A stretch of 32,956 bases of DNA from JACCXJ01 sp052387115 (GCA_052387115.1 JBQTJM010000374.1:1-32956), one strand, 5' to 3'; shown: positions 9,016 through 19,259, counted from the stretch's first letter. Translations and numbers: made by a program. The notes: a model not told the origin generated them from the letters alone.

Positions 9016-9555
9016 CTAGCGGGACCCGCCTCCCGGCGGGGGGTCCGGGCGGGAGACCGCCCGCGCGCTGGGGTGGAGGACCTTCGGCTCCGGCACCGTC
9101 GGGATGGGAACCAGCTTGGGCGCCACCGCGGGTGTGGCCCTGGGCGCGTTCTGCTCTTTGCCCAGACGCCGCTCCGCGGGGACGCCTTCGCTCAACATGA
9201 CCGTGTTCTCGTCACAAAGGACCAGGGAGCTCTTCGCCAAGTGCTCGTAGACCGCACGGTAGTTGACGGTCAGGCTGTTGAAAAGGTCGGCAGCCTTGGA
9301 GAAGTGTTCGGTGACGTTGTGGCGGTATTCGCTGGCCTCTTGGCGAGTCTCTTCGAGCACCACACGGGTTTGCTCGAGATCCGAACGTGCCTTGGCGAGA
9401 TCGGCCTGGGTCTCGTCGATTTCCACCCTGAGGGCCTTGATACGCTTGACCCCGGTCGAGAACGAACGCCCGATGAAGACCCCGCACAGGAACGCCACGG
9501 CAAACCCGGCCCAGACCCACACCCAAAAGTATTCAGCCCCAATATCTTCAGCCAT
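9016..9555 (-). CDS. zapG: ZapG (YhcB, DUF1043) cell-envelope/division protein
   Basis: The 179-residue protein has one N-terminal membrane helix (about residues 9-28, with FCxGVFIGR-like ending), a long coiled coil (about 35-95) and a Pro-rich tail, matching DUF1043/YhcB, now called ZapG. The family segment HFSKAADLFNSLTVNYRAVYEHLA is diagnostic. In E. coli the protein links divisome and elongasome and is needed for envelope integrity. The ATG is preceded by GAGGAG with about 8 bases spacing, supporting the start. It is divergent from the exported protein gene at 9737. Confidence 0.88.
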   Translation of the reverse strand: MAEDIGAEYFWVWVWAGFAVAFLCGVFIGRSFSTGVKRIKALRVEIDETQADLAKARSDLEQTRVVLEETRQEASEYRHNVTEHFSKAADLFNSLTVNYRAVYEHLAKSSLVLCDENTVMLSEGVPAERRLGKEQNAPRATPAVAPKLVPIPTVPEPKVLHPSARAVSRPDPPPGGGSR

Positions 9556-9736
9556 TTAGTCGCTCCTCACGCCGGCACGGGCTGACCGGCGGCAGACCGG
9601 CAGCGTGCGATGCCCGTCATTCTAATCACGTCGTGGCGGATTCTCCATCATGGCACAGCGCATTGATTGAGCGAGCCGGCTGGCTCCGCTACCCTGTACG
9701 CGCTGGCGCTCACCTTTGGACGCCGGCCTAGGTGAC

Positions 9737-10711
9737 ATGAAATCGATACCCAACCAGCGGCAACCCGGAGTGCGAGCACTCGCCATGCTGCTCATCGCCC
9801 TGTGGCAGCCGGCGGTCCGGCCGGCTGCGGCGGCCCCCGTCGATGGCGATGCACACGAGGGAGCGGCCAAGACCTTCTGGGCGTCGCCGGGCCGGTCCGT
9901 TCGCCTCGTCGCCCAGGACCGACTCGCCCCACCCAACGACCATCCGGTGGTGTTGAGTCCGGCGGAGTTGCGCACGATCCTCGCGGCCATCTCGGTGTTC
10001 GGTGGGCCGGCCTTTCTTGGCGCGGGCGCGGAGCCCATCTCCGTCTTTATGGAGGACGAAGCCCGAGTGCTCGCCCAGGCCCTTGCGACCGCGCTCGCGG
10101 AGGCGCGACCGGACCAGGATGTCGCCTTTACCGTCGAAGGGGAACGCCACGCGTTCTTCTTCGCGCAGGAACCGGTCACCATCGGCGGCCGGGTCTTCCA
10201 CGATGATCGACGCCTGCACATCATCTTCGGCGATCTCCACCAGCCCGCCGGGCGACCCGCCCCGGACCGGCACGGGAACGCCAAGACCGGGGAACGGCTC
10301 TACCCGGTGCGCATCGGCACACGCGCCGGCGACATTGCCCACCACTGGCGCATCGTACCGATCGAGGGGCAATCGTTCCACGTCGGGGCTGACACGACGC
10401 GCGGAGACTGGATAGAAATCGATGTACCGATCACGCTTGCGGCACTGCGCCGCAGGCAGAGCGGTGTGGGGCCGCCCCCCAAGGCCGTCGAGCAACCCCG
10501 GTCCGAGGCCCGCCGGCTCGACCTCGAACGACGGCAGGAGCGCGAGGAGGCGGCACGTATGCAGCAGTCGCTCCGCGACATCCAAGGTGGGACATACGAT
10601 TCAGCACTTCTGCAGAGGCGCCTCGCGACCCTCGAGGAGCTCAAGATCAAACGCCTCATCACACCCGAGGAATACGTGGAGCGACGCCGGGCGATGCTCC
10701 TCGGTCGCTAG
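9737..10711 (+). CDS. Exported protein of unknown function with SHOCT-like C-terminus
   Basis: I do not recognise the full-length family. From ATG 9737 the 324-residue product starts with a signal peptide (basic start, hydrophobic ALAMLLIALW, cleavage probably after AAAA near residue 34). The middle, about 50-240, is a compact domain with RTILAAISVF and a run HPVVLSPAE, then predicted strand-rich sequence. Residues 245-290 are charged and probably a coiled coil. The end (LATLEELKIKRLITPEEYVE and RRAMLL) looks like a SHOCT short C-terminal domain, which often occurs as an oligomerisation tail. A TTG at 9716 would add seven residues. It is monocistronic, diverging from zapG and convergent with the VOC gene. 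Confidence 0.75.
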   Translation: MKSIPNQRQPGVRALAMLLIALWQPAVRPAAAAPVDGDAHEGAAKTFWASPGRSVRLVAQDRLAPPNDHPVVLSPAELRTILAAISVFGGPAFLGAGAEPISVFMEDEARVLAQALATALAEARPDQDVAFTVEGERHAFFFAQEPVTIGGRVFHDDRRLHIIFGDLHQPAGRPAPDRHGNAKTGERLYPVRIGTRAGDIAHHWRIVPIEGQSFHVGADTTRGDWIEIDVPITLAALRRRQSGVGPPPKAVEQPRSEARRLDLERRQEREEAARMQQSLRDIQGGTYDSALLQRRLATLEELKIKRLITPEEYVERRRAMLLGR

Positions 10712-10714
10712 TCT

Positions 10715-10732
10715 GCGAGCGTGGCAGCTCGC
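10715..10732 (+). terminator. Possible hairpin after the exported protein gene
   Basis: GCGAGC-GTGGCA-GCTCGC forms a perfect 6-bp GC stem with a 6-base loop, starting 4 bases after the stop codon. No T-run follows, so it is not a textbook intrinsic terminator; it lies between convergent genes. Confidence 0.3.
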
Positions 10733-10770
10733 GGCCTACTTGCTTGCTAGCACATTGTGTCATTGCACGA

Positions 10771-11178
10771 TTAACCGTGTTGTAACGCGCTTGGCTCCAT
10801 GTAGATCAGTTCGCAAATGTGCCCATCTAAATCCTGAAAACCATGTTGCCACATGAATCCGTAGTCTCTTGGTTCGCTATAGGTTGTTCCGCCGGCGGCG
10901 ACTGCCTTGCGGACCATTTCATCGGCTTCTGCTCGGCTCTCAGAAGACAGACAAACAAGCACCTCCGTGCTTTTCGTTGCATCACAAACTTCTTTGGGCG
11001 TAAAAGTCTTGAGCTTGGCCTCCGTCAGGAGCATGACAAAGATGTCCTCGCTCACGATCATGCGCGTGGCCGTCTCATCAGTAAATTGAGGATTGAACTG
11101 AAAGCCGAGCTTGGTAAAGAACTCTACGGACTTGTTGAGATCTTTGACCGGTAAGTTTACGAAAATCTGTGTAGCCAC
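10771..11178 (-). CDS. VOC-superfamily (glyoxalase/dioxygenase-fold) protein
   Basis: The 135-residue product has the single-domain VOC pattern: FVNLPVKDLNKSVEFFTKLG at the N-terminus, FVMLLTEAKLKTF, and the end FQDLDGHICELIYME with a metal-type Glu. These proteins bind a metal and act on varied small molecules; the substrate is unknown. GTG 11178 is chosen because AAAGGA lies 6 bases upstream; a TTG at 11196 would include that site in the coding sequence. The codon use is visibly more AT-rich than the neighbours, which suggests acquisition by transfer. Confidence 0.85.
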   Translation of the reverse strand: MATQIFVNLPVKDLNKSVEFFTKLGFQFNPQFTDETATRMIVSEDIFVMLLTEAKLKTFTPKEVCDATKSTEVLVCLSSESRAEADEMVRKAVAAGGTTYSEPRDYGFMWQHGFQDLDGHICELIYMEPSALQHG

Positions 11179-11259
11179 GGCTTGTCCTTTCGGCAATTAA
11201 CTAAGTCACTAAGCGCCATTGTCGGCGTCCCGTTTCTCCGCATCGCGATCGCAGCCTGA

Positions 11260-11376
11260 TCATTCGGGGTCGTCCTCGTAGCGGTCGTGGGGGCGCCACC
11301 ACGCGGAGGGATAGGGCAGACTCGCCTCGTCGCGGCCCTTCGGCACGAGGTCGAGGTACATGTACGCGGTGCTCAA
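11260..11376 (-). CDS. Possible short ORF after the DUF2909 gene, unassigned
   Basis: A 38-residue frame from TTG 11376 (or 33 residues from ATG 11361) reads STAYMYLDLVPKGRDEASLP followed by YPSAWWRPHDRYEDDPE. The composition, with Trp-Trp and charged residues, looks more protein-like than a random GC-rich frame. It lies about 37 bases after the DUF2909 stop on the same strand. No good ribosome binding site is seen. It could also be the C-terminal remnant of a lost gene. Confidence 0.3.
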   Translation of the reverse strand: MSTAYMYLDLVPKGRDEASLPYPSAWWRPHDRYEDDPE

Positions 11377-11413
11377 TAGACTCGTCCCCCCGGGCGTGGG
11401 TCCGGTGCTGCTG

Positions 11414-11608
11414 TCAGAGCCCGTGCGGGGAGATCAGTCCGGTCGCGTAGGCGATCATCAGGAACACGAACAGGCCGATGGAGAGCGCGACCCTCAGGGT
11501 CAGCGCCTTCAGGGTCAGTCCGGATCGGCCGCGGAGGATCGCCACCAGCGCGCTTCCGAGGGTCGCGAGGATGGCGAGGAGTACGACGATGACGATCACT
11601 TTTCCCAC
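11414..11608 (-). CDS. DUF2909 twin-transmembrane protein
   Basis: The 64-residue product has two hydrophobic helices (about 4-24 and 40-58) with the conserved middle LKALTLRVALSIGLFVF and the ending GLISPHGL, the signature of DUF2909. In many proteobacteria this gene lies near cytochrome c oxidase assembly genes, but none is visible here; it follows bioD by about 30 bases on the same strand and could be co-transcribed with the biotin genes. Function is unknown; inner-membrane location is inferred. Confidence 0.85.
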   Translation of the reverse strand: MGKVIVIVVLLAILATLGSALVAILRGRSGLTLKALTLRVALSIGLFVFLMIAYATGLISPHGL

Positions 11609-11639
11609 GATGATGTCCGCCCGCGCCAGCCGCCCTAGC

Positions 11640-12347
11640 TTACACGATGTATCTCAGCCCGGCCTCGAGGTGAGAGGCCAAGGCCTTGGGATCCAGCCGG
11701 CTGACCCAGGGGACGAAGCCGAGCTGCGGGCTCGGGATGCGCGCCTTGACCGTGTCCAAGGTGTCCCTCAGCGTCCGGTAGTCCCGATCGATCTGCATCG
11801 CCACCCAGCCGGCCAATACAGCGCCATCGCGCTCTATCGCCTCGGCAGAGAGCAAGGCATGATTGATACACCCGAGCCGCAGACCGACCACCAGGATCAC
11901 CGGGTAACCGAGTCGGGCGGCGAGATCGGAGACGCACGACCGGGCGCCCAGGGGTACCCGCCAGCCGCCGATCCCCTCGACCACCGTGAACCCGGCGCCC
12001 CGCGCCAGGCGGCGTTGCATGGCCAGGATCCGGGTAATGGATATCCGTACCCCGGCTTGGCGGGCCGCAAAGGCCGGCGCAATGGGCGGCTCGAAGGCGT
12101 AGGGATTAATCCACTCGTAGGGCAGGTCCTCCCCGGCATGGGCCTGGATCATCAGTGCATCGTCGCTCCGCAGGCCCTGCTCGGTGCGGCGGCAGCCGGT
12201 CGCCACGGGCTTCATACCGCGCGCCCTCTGCCCGCGCGCCCGCAACGCGGTCAAGAGTCCGACCGCCGTCCAGGTCTTGCCGACCCCGGTATCGGTCCCG
12301 GTCACGAAGACGCCGCGCCTACTCGACGGCTGGGGTTCGGCGGCCAT
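11640..12347 (-). CDS. bioD: Dethiobiotin synthetase BioD
   Basis: BioD makes dethiobiotin from 7,8-diaminopelargonate, CO2 and ATP, the step before BioB. The 235-residue product has the P-loop GTDTGVGKT at 17-25, MKPVATGC (substrate lysine), and EGIGGWRVPL, where relatives usually have EGAGGW. Its ATG shares one base with the stop of the inserted protease gene (TGATG). In the right-hand copy of the duplicated segment the same TGATG joins bioC to a truncated bioD copy, so this was probably the original bioC/bioD junction. The gene is intact. Confidence 0.95.
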   Translation of the reverse strand: MAAEPQPSSRRGVFVTGTDTGVGKTWTAVGLLTALRARGQRARGMKPVATGCRRTEQGLRSDDALMIQAHAGEDLPYEWINPYAFEPPIAPAFAARQAGVRISITRILAMQRRLARGAGFTVVEGIGGWRVPLGARSCVSDLAARLGYPVILVVGLRLGCINHALLSAEAIERDGAVLAGWVAMQIDRDYRTLRDTLDTVKARIPSPQLGFVPWVSRLDPKALASHLEAGLRYIV

Positions 12348-12391
12348 CAGCGCTTTGCGGATCGACCACCGGGGCGACCGGGGACTCGGAC
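12219..12391. repeat. Left copy of 173-bp direct repeat (bioC tail + bioD start)
   Basis: This segment matches 12830-13002 without gaps at a constant offset of 611 bases. In 12219-12354, the bioD start part, I count 4 mismatches in 136. In the 37-base bioC-tail part I count 9 mismatches. It holds the true start of bioD and a diverged copy of the bioC 3' end, which now encodes the C-terminus of the protease ORF. Confidence 0.93.
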
Positions 12392-12793
12392 GGTTGAGCG
12401 CGAAGTCAGACCCGAGCGAGTTGGTGATGCTGCGGGAAGGGGCCCGGCGGCGACGAGCCTCTTCCTCCCGGGGTCGATAGTGAGGTTGAGGCCTTCAAGC
12501 GTGCGCGCCCCGAGCAGCAGGAGATCCCCGCGTTCCGCGAAGATGACCTCGTCGATGGTAAAAAACTTGTCGAGTCTGATGATCGCGAAGCCCACACTAC
12601 GCGTGACTTGCTGGCCGTTCGCGAGCACGAACGCCACATCCTTTTTCTCGTGCTGAATTCCGATCCTTTCGAGTGTTCGCCCCGAAACCCAAGAATACTC
12701 ACTCCCCGTATCCACCAGAAGTTTCGGTATGACAACGGATCGCGTCCTTTCGGAAGGATTTTCCACTTTGCACTTTGTGTAGAACGTTCCCAT
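12347..12793 (-). CDS. Retropepsin-like (clan AA) aspartic protease inserted between bioC and bioD
   Basis: The 148-residue product has a retroviral-protease-like single domain: the active-site motif LLVDTGSEYSWV with D28, the flap-like segment, and the second hydrophobic-Gly motif LLLLGARTLEGLNL near residue 96. Such proteins work as homodimers; substrates in bacteria are mostly unknown. The natural domain ends near residue 115 (LVAAGPLP). About the last 20 residues (STVRVPGRPGGRSAKR) come from the duplicated bioC tail, compare VRVPRRLGGGSPQR in bioC. Its stop overlaps the bioD start (TGATG), so bioD translation may now depend on this gene. The gene body is more AT-rich than the bio genes, a sign of transfer. 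No biotin role is expected. Confidence 0.85.
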   Translation of the reverse strand: MGTFYTKCKVENPSERTRSVVIPKLLVDTGSEYSWVSGRTLERIGIQHEKKDVAFVLANGQQVTRSVGFAIIRLDKFFTIDEVIFAERGDLLLLGARTLEGLNLTIDPGRKRLVAAGPLPAASPTRSGLTSRSTVRVPGRPGGRSAKR

Positions 12794-12805
12794 ACTGCAA
12801 CCAAC

Positions 12806-12958
12806 CTATTCCTTTATCCGAACTATGCGGCGCGCCCTCTGCCCGCGCGCCCGCAACGCGGTCAAGAGTCCGACCGCCGTCCAGGTCTTGCCGACCCCGG
12901 TATCGGTCCCGATCACGAACATCCCGCGCCTACTCGACGGCTGGGGTTCGGCGGCCAT
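12806..12958 (-). pseudogene. Truncated bioD 5' copy
   Basis: From the ATG at 12958, which overlaps the bioC stop, the frame reads the first 43 residues of BioD (with V13M and T16I changes), including the P-loop GTDTGVGKT, then leaves homology after GQRAR and stops at 12806. The remaining 50-residue peptide cannot be an enzyme. Its stop is 12 bases before the protease ATG, so ribosomes finishing here could re-start on the protease gene. Confidence 0.9.
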
Positions 12959-13002
12959 CAGCGCTGCGGGGATCCGCCACCAAGGCGACGGGGCACTCGG
13001 AC
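12830..13002. repeat. Right copy of 173-bp direct repeat (bioC tail + bioD start)
   Basis: This is the partner of 12219-12391. It holds the real end of bioC and a broken bioD start. The 438 bases between the copies (12392-12829) carry most of the aspartic protease gene and nothing else recognisable. Confidence 0.93.
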
Positions 13003-13860
13003 CAGCGGAAAGGTCGCGACGGTACTCCCGTCCTGGGGACGAGTCGTGGGCAGCGGTGCCCAGGCATGTCCGAAGACCACCTCGTAGGTGGCCGGCAGGA
13101 CGCCGTTGCGGCGATGGCGCTCATAGCGTTGCCGGACCTCTGCAAGCCGACCCTTGCCGGTGAGCCCGCGCGGCCGGCCCTGCGTGGCATTTCCAGCGCC
13201 CAGGCACTTGAGATCGCGCATCAAGGCATCGAGGTCGCGGTAGGTCAGCGTGAGACGCTCGACATCCAGACATGCGCCATGGAAACCGGCGCGCACCAAC
13301 CGGTCTCCGATATCGTGCATGTCGAGGAAGGCGTGCACATGGGGCCCCGGGCCTAGCCCCGCCCAACTCTCGCGCAGCTCGCGGAGCGTGTCGGGACCCA
13401 AGGTCGAGAACATCAAGAGCCCTTGCGGTTGGAGCACCCGCCGAAACCCCTCGAATGCCGCCTCTAGATCATTGCACCACTGCAGCGATAGGTTGGCGAA
13501 CACCATAGCGACACGGCCGCGGGCCAGCGGCAGGGACTCGATGTCGGCCTGCAGGTAGCGCTCCCGCGAGAAGAAACGCGGGGCGTGGCTCCGGGCCTGT
13601 CGAAGCATCGCCATCGCCAGGTCTAGGACTACGACGCGGCTGCCCGCATAGCGCGCGCTCAAGCGCCGCGCCGCAAACCCGGTCCCCGCGCCGGCATCCA
13701 CGACCCAGCGCGGGTGAATATCGACGAGGTCCAAGCGCTCGATCATGCGCAAGGCCACGGTCTCCTGCAACACGGCGTACGCGTCATAGTGCCCGGCGGC
13801 GTGCTCGAAGGCAGCCTTGACGCGCGGCTTATCGAGCCGGTAGGGGTCCGGAAGTTTCAT
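12958..13860 (-). CDS. bioC: Malonyl-ACP O-methyltransferase BioC
   Basis: BioC methylates malonyl-ACP with S-adenosylmethionine so that the fatty acid machinery can make the pimeloyl chain. The product has the N-terminal AAFEHAAGHYDAYAVLQ signature and SAM motif I VVDAGAGTGFAARRL (about 53-67), then LSLQWCNDLEAAFEGFRRVL and FSTLGPDTLRELRESW, all typical of BioC. I prefer ATG 13860 (300 residues) with AGGGGA upstream; GTG 13887, 4 bases after the bioF stop, would add nine residues. The stop overlaps the start of a truncated bioD copy. The C-terminus is intact although it lies in the duplicated segment. Confidence 0.92.
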   Translation of the reverse strand: MKLPDPYRLDKPRVKAAFEHAAGHYDAYAVLQETVALRMIERLDLVDIHPRWVVDAGAGTGFAARRLSARYAGSRVVVLDLAMAMLRQARSHAPRFFSRERYLQADIESLPLARGRVAMVFANLSLQWCNDLEAAFEGFRRVLQPQGLLMFSTLGPDTLRELRESWAGLGPGPHVHAFLDMHDIGDRLVRAGFHGACLDVERLTLTYRDLDALMRDLKCLGAGNATQGRPRGLTGKGRLAEVRQRYERHRRNGVLPATYEVVFGHAWAPLPTTRPQDGSTVATFPLVRVPRRLGGGSPQR

Positions 13861-13891
13861 CCAGCGCCAGAGTCCCCTGGTCCGCACCGCT

Positions 13892-15064
13892 CTAGGAAGA
13901 ACCGCACCGGAGCTCCGCCAGGGCCTCGACGAGGCGCGCGACCTGCCCCTCGGTATGCGCTGCCGTCAAGGACACGCGCAATCTGGCGCTCCCGATCGGC
14001 ACGGTCGGCGGGCGGATGGCGGCCACGAACAGCCCGCGCCGTCGCAGGCCCTCGGCGGCTTCCAAGGCGCAGCTATCCTCACCGAACACCACGGCCTGGA
14101 TCGGAGAGAGCGGAGCGCTGGAAGGAACCCCGATCTCGCGGAGCCCGGCCCGAAAGCACGCGATCAAGGACCTCAGGTGTTCGCGTCGCCAAGACTCCGT
14201 CCGGGCGAGTACCAGGGCCTCACGCACCGCTTCAGCGATGGCGGGGGCCAGGGCGGTCGTGTAGCGATAGCTCCGGGCATCCTGGATCATCGTCTCGATG
14301 AGGTCATCGGAACCCGCCACGAATGCACCGAGCCCCCCCAAGGCCTTACCGAAGGTCCCGATCTGGACCGGGACCGCTTCGCTGCCGAGCCCGAGCTCGG
14401 CCAGGCTGCCCTGGCCACCGGGGCCGAGGACGCCGATCGCGTGGGCGTCGTCGACGACTAGAGCGGCATGGTAGCGCTCGCACAGGGCCGCGATCGGGCC
14501 CAACGGGGCGAGATCGCCGTCCATGCTGAATAACGACTCGGTGACGACCAGACGCCGGCTACCATCGGCGTCCTGTAGCCGGCGCTCCAGGGCCAGGGTA
14601 TCGCGGTGCGGATAGCGTAGCAGCCGGGCACGGGAGAGCCGAGCGGCGTCGATGAGGGAGGCGTGATTGAGCCGGTCCGCAATGACCGTGTCGCGTCGGC
14701 CGGCGAGGGTCGCTACGACGCCGAGGTTCGCGAGATACCCTGAAGGAAAAACCAGTGCCCGGGGCCGGCCCGTGAAGACGGCGAGGTCCTCCTCCAACCG
14801 GGCGTGGGCGCGGCAGTATCCTGAGACCAGCGCCGAGGCGCCGCTGCCGACACCATAGCGCTCCGCCCCGCGTTGAAATGCCGCGACGACACGCGGGTGG
14901 GTCGCGAGTCCGAGGTAGTCGTTACTGGAAAAATCGACGTAGCGCCGACCGCCTATTTGCACCTCGGCGCCCGGCCCGGTCTCTCGGATCACGCGGTGCC
15001 GGTAGCGCCTCCCGGCCGCACGCATCGCGAGCCGCCGCGTGAGCTCTGGCGCCAGCCAGGTCAT
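13892..15064 (-). CDS. bioF: 8-amino-7-oxononanoate synthase BioF
   Basis: BioF is a PLP enzyme that condenses pimeloyl-ACP/CoA with alanine. The 390-residue product shows the alpha-oxoamine synthase signatures: FSSNDYLGLATHP, GSGASALVSGY, the cofactor region VVDDAHAIGVLG (D205-D206, H208) and the Schiff-base lysine K240 in TFGKALGGLGAF. Length equals the family norm. It is 26 bases after bioB and about 31 bases before the chosen bioC start. No bioH esterase gene lies between bioF and bioC as it does in some relatives. Confidence 0.96.
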   Translation of the reverse strand: MTWLAPELTRRLAMRAAGRRYRHRVIRETGPGAEVQIGGRRYVDFSSNDYLGLATHPRVVAAFQRGAERYGVGSGASALVSGYCRAHARLEEDLAVFTGRPRALVFPSGYLANLGVVATLAGRRDTVIADRLNHASLIDAARLSRARLLRYPHRDTLALERRLQDADGSRRLVVTESLFSMDGDLAPLGPIAALCERYHAALVVDDAHAIGVLGPGGQGSLAELGLGSEAVPVQIGTFGKALGGLGAFVAGSDDLIETMIQDARSYRYTTALAPAIAEAVREALVLARTESWRREHLRSLIACFRAGLREIGVPSSAPLSPIQAVVFGEDSCALEAAEGLRRRGLFVAAIRPPTVPIGSARLRVSLTAAHTEGQVARLVEALAELRCGSS

Positions 15065-15090
15065 CGACGGCCATTCATCGACAGGCTTAC

Positions 15091-16047
15091 TTAAAGGCCG
15101 GCCCGAACGGGCTCCACGGTCATCCCCAGCCGCTCCAGGAGCCGCTGGTCGCGCCTGGTGTCGGGATTGGCCGTGGTGAGCAGGCGTTCACCGTAGAACA
15201 CCGAATTGGCCCCGGCGATGAAGCACAGGGCCTGAAGCTCGTCGGACATCTCTGTGCGCCCGGCCGAGAGCCGCACATAGGACGCCGGCATCAGGATGCG
15301 CGCGAGGGCAATGGTGCGGACCACCTCGAAGGGGTCCGGCGGGGGGGTGGAAGCCAGGGGTGTGCCGGTCACCCGTACCAGCACATTGATCGGCACGCTT
15401 TCCGGGTGTTGAGGAAGATTCGCTAGTGTTATCAATAGATTAATAACATCTTCCCGCTCCTCCCCCATGCCGATGATGCCCCCGCAACAGACCCGTAGAC
15501 CCGCTGCTCGGACATGCGCCAGGGTCTCCAGCCGGTCATCGTAACTGCGTGTGGTGATGATCTCCCGGTAATAACGCCGGGAGGTGTCCAGGTTGTGGTT
15601 GTAGTAATCGAGCCCGGCCGTCTTGAGCGCCAGCGCCTGATCGGCGCTTAGCATGCCGAGCGTCGCACAGGTCTCGAGCCCCAGGGCCTTCACCGCCACT
15701 ACCATCTCGGCGACTCGATCGAGGCCTCGGCTCGGGGGCCGGCGCCAGGCCGCACCCATGCAGAAGCGTGTCGCCCCGGCGGCCTTGGCTCTGGCGGCGG
15801 CCTCGCGAACCTCGGCGACACTGGTGAGGGGACCTGCCTGCATATCCGTTTGATAGCGGGCACTCTGCGGGCAGTAGGCGCAGTCTTCGGGGCACCCCCC
15901 GGCCTTGATGTTCAGGAGGGTGCTGAGCTGGACCGCGTGTCCCGGAAAGTAGCGACGATGGCTCCTCTGGGCGCGATAGACCAGGTCCGGCAGCGGGCGC
16001 TCGAACAAGTCCTGCACCTCCGCCAGGGTCCAGTCATGGCGTGTCAT
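15091..16047 (-). CDS. bioB: Biotin synthase BioB
   Basis: BioB is a radical-SAM enzyme that inserts sulfur into dethiobiotin. The 318-residue product has the 4Fe-4S motif C52-x3-C56-x2-C59 (CPEDCAYC), the YYNHNLDTS segment, and the cluster ligands in ETCATLGML and RVCCGGIIGMGE. I chose ATG 16047, where AGGA sits 6 bases upstream and the N-terminus MTRHDWTLAEVQDLF matches the family; longer readings enter the comF promoter region. It is the first gene of the biotin operon and is divergent from comF with a 98-base gap. Confidence 0.97.
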   Translation of the reverse strand: MTRHDWTLAEVQDLFERPLPDLVYRAQRSHRRYFPGHAVQLSTLLNIKAGGCPEDCAYCPQSARYQTDMQAGPLTSVAEVREAAARAKAAGATRFCMGAAWRRPPSRGLDRVAEMVVAVKALGLETCATLGMLSADQALALKTAGLDYYNHNLDTSRRYYREIITTRSYDDRLETLAHVRAAGLRVCCGGIIGMGEEREDVINLLITLANLPQHPESVPINVLVRVTGTPLASTPPPDPFEVVRTIALARILMPASYVRLSAGRTEMSDELQALCFIAGANSVFYGERLLTTANPDTRRDQRLLERLGMTVEPVRAGL

Positions 16048-16145
16048 GGCGGTTCCTGCCGGCCCGGTCGCTGCTGGAGACGTGCTTGTTTCTTGGTACA
16101 CTGCTAACCTCGTCGGCACTTCACCTGACGGAAATTGGAAGCATC

Positions 16146-16814
16146 GTGCGGCGCTCGTGCATCTTGTGCCTGAGCCCGGCGACGGGTCCTGTGGACCTGT
16201 GCCGGGCGTGTCTCGACCTCCTCCCGGAGCAGGGCTCGGCATGCGAACGTTGCGCGTTGCCGCTCCTCTGTGGGCAGCGTTGCGGGGCGTGCGTCGCCCG
16301 TTCCCCGCCGTTCTCGCGTGCCCGTGTCCCGTTCCTTTACGCCTACCCATTGGATGCCCTGATCAAGGCAGCCAAGTTCTCCAACCGGCTGGATTACCTG
16401 AACCACCTGGGGCGTGTCATGGCCGATCGGCTCCGCAAAGCCGGTGCTCATCCGCCGGAGTGCTTGGTCCCCGTCCCGCTGCACTGGCGGCGACTCGTCA
16501 CGCGCGGTTACAACCAGGCCCTCGAGCTGGCTCGGCCGCTGGCACGCGAGCTTGGGGTCCCGCTGGATATCGGTGTATGCCGGCGTTCGCGTTATACCCA
16601 GCCACAAACGGGTCTATCGGCTCGCGACAGAGCCCGAAACGTACGTTTGGCATTCCGAGTAGCCCGGGCGTTGCCCTACCGGCACATCGCGTTGGTTGAT
16701 GATGTCCTCACCACCGGCAGCACCGCGCGTGAGTTGACGCGCGTCCTCTTGTCCGCGGGTGCCGCATCGGTCGAGGTGTGGGCACTGGCGCGAGCGGCGC
16801 CGGGGCAAGCGTAG
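16146..16814 (+). CDS. comF: ComF-family amidophosphoribosyltransferase-like protein
   Basis: ComF proteins take part in DNA uptake in competent bacteria and are cytoplasmic. The 222-residue product has N-terminal zinc-type cysteine pairs (CILC, CRAC, CERC, CGAC), PLDALIKAAKFSNR, the VPVPLHWRRLVTRGYNQALE segment and the PRPP-binding loop IALVDDVLTTGSTARE. Start GTG 16146 is preceded by GGAAG at about 4 bases; it gives the usual ComF N-terminus. Adjacent, divergent bioB is the common gammaproteobacterial neighbour. The window also carries pilB/C/D, and type IV pili often serve DNA uptake, which makes natural competence plausible but not shown. Confidence 0.92.
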   Translation: MRRSCILCLSPATGPVDLCRACLDLLPEQGSACERCALPLLCGQRCGACVARSPPFSRARVPFLYAYPLDALIKAAKFSNRLDYLNHLGRVMADRLRKAGAHPPECLVPVPLHWRRLVTRGYNQALELARPLARELGVPLDIGVCRRSRYTQPQTGLSARDRARNVRLAFRVARALPYRHIALVDDVLTTGSTARELTRVLLSAGAASVEVWALARAAPGQA

Positions 16815-16847
16815 CGCGTGCCGCAGACGCATGGCCCAGATCATCGC

Positions 16848-19259
<2,412 letters not shown>

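Noticed and set aside
16048..16145. Possible BirA operator between bioB and comF
   Set aside because: TTGTTTCTT and GCTAACC only weakly resemble the two halves of the usual TTGTAAACC...GGTTTACAA site.
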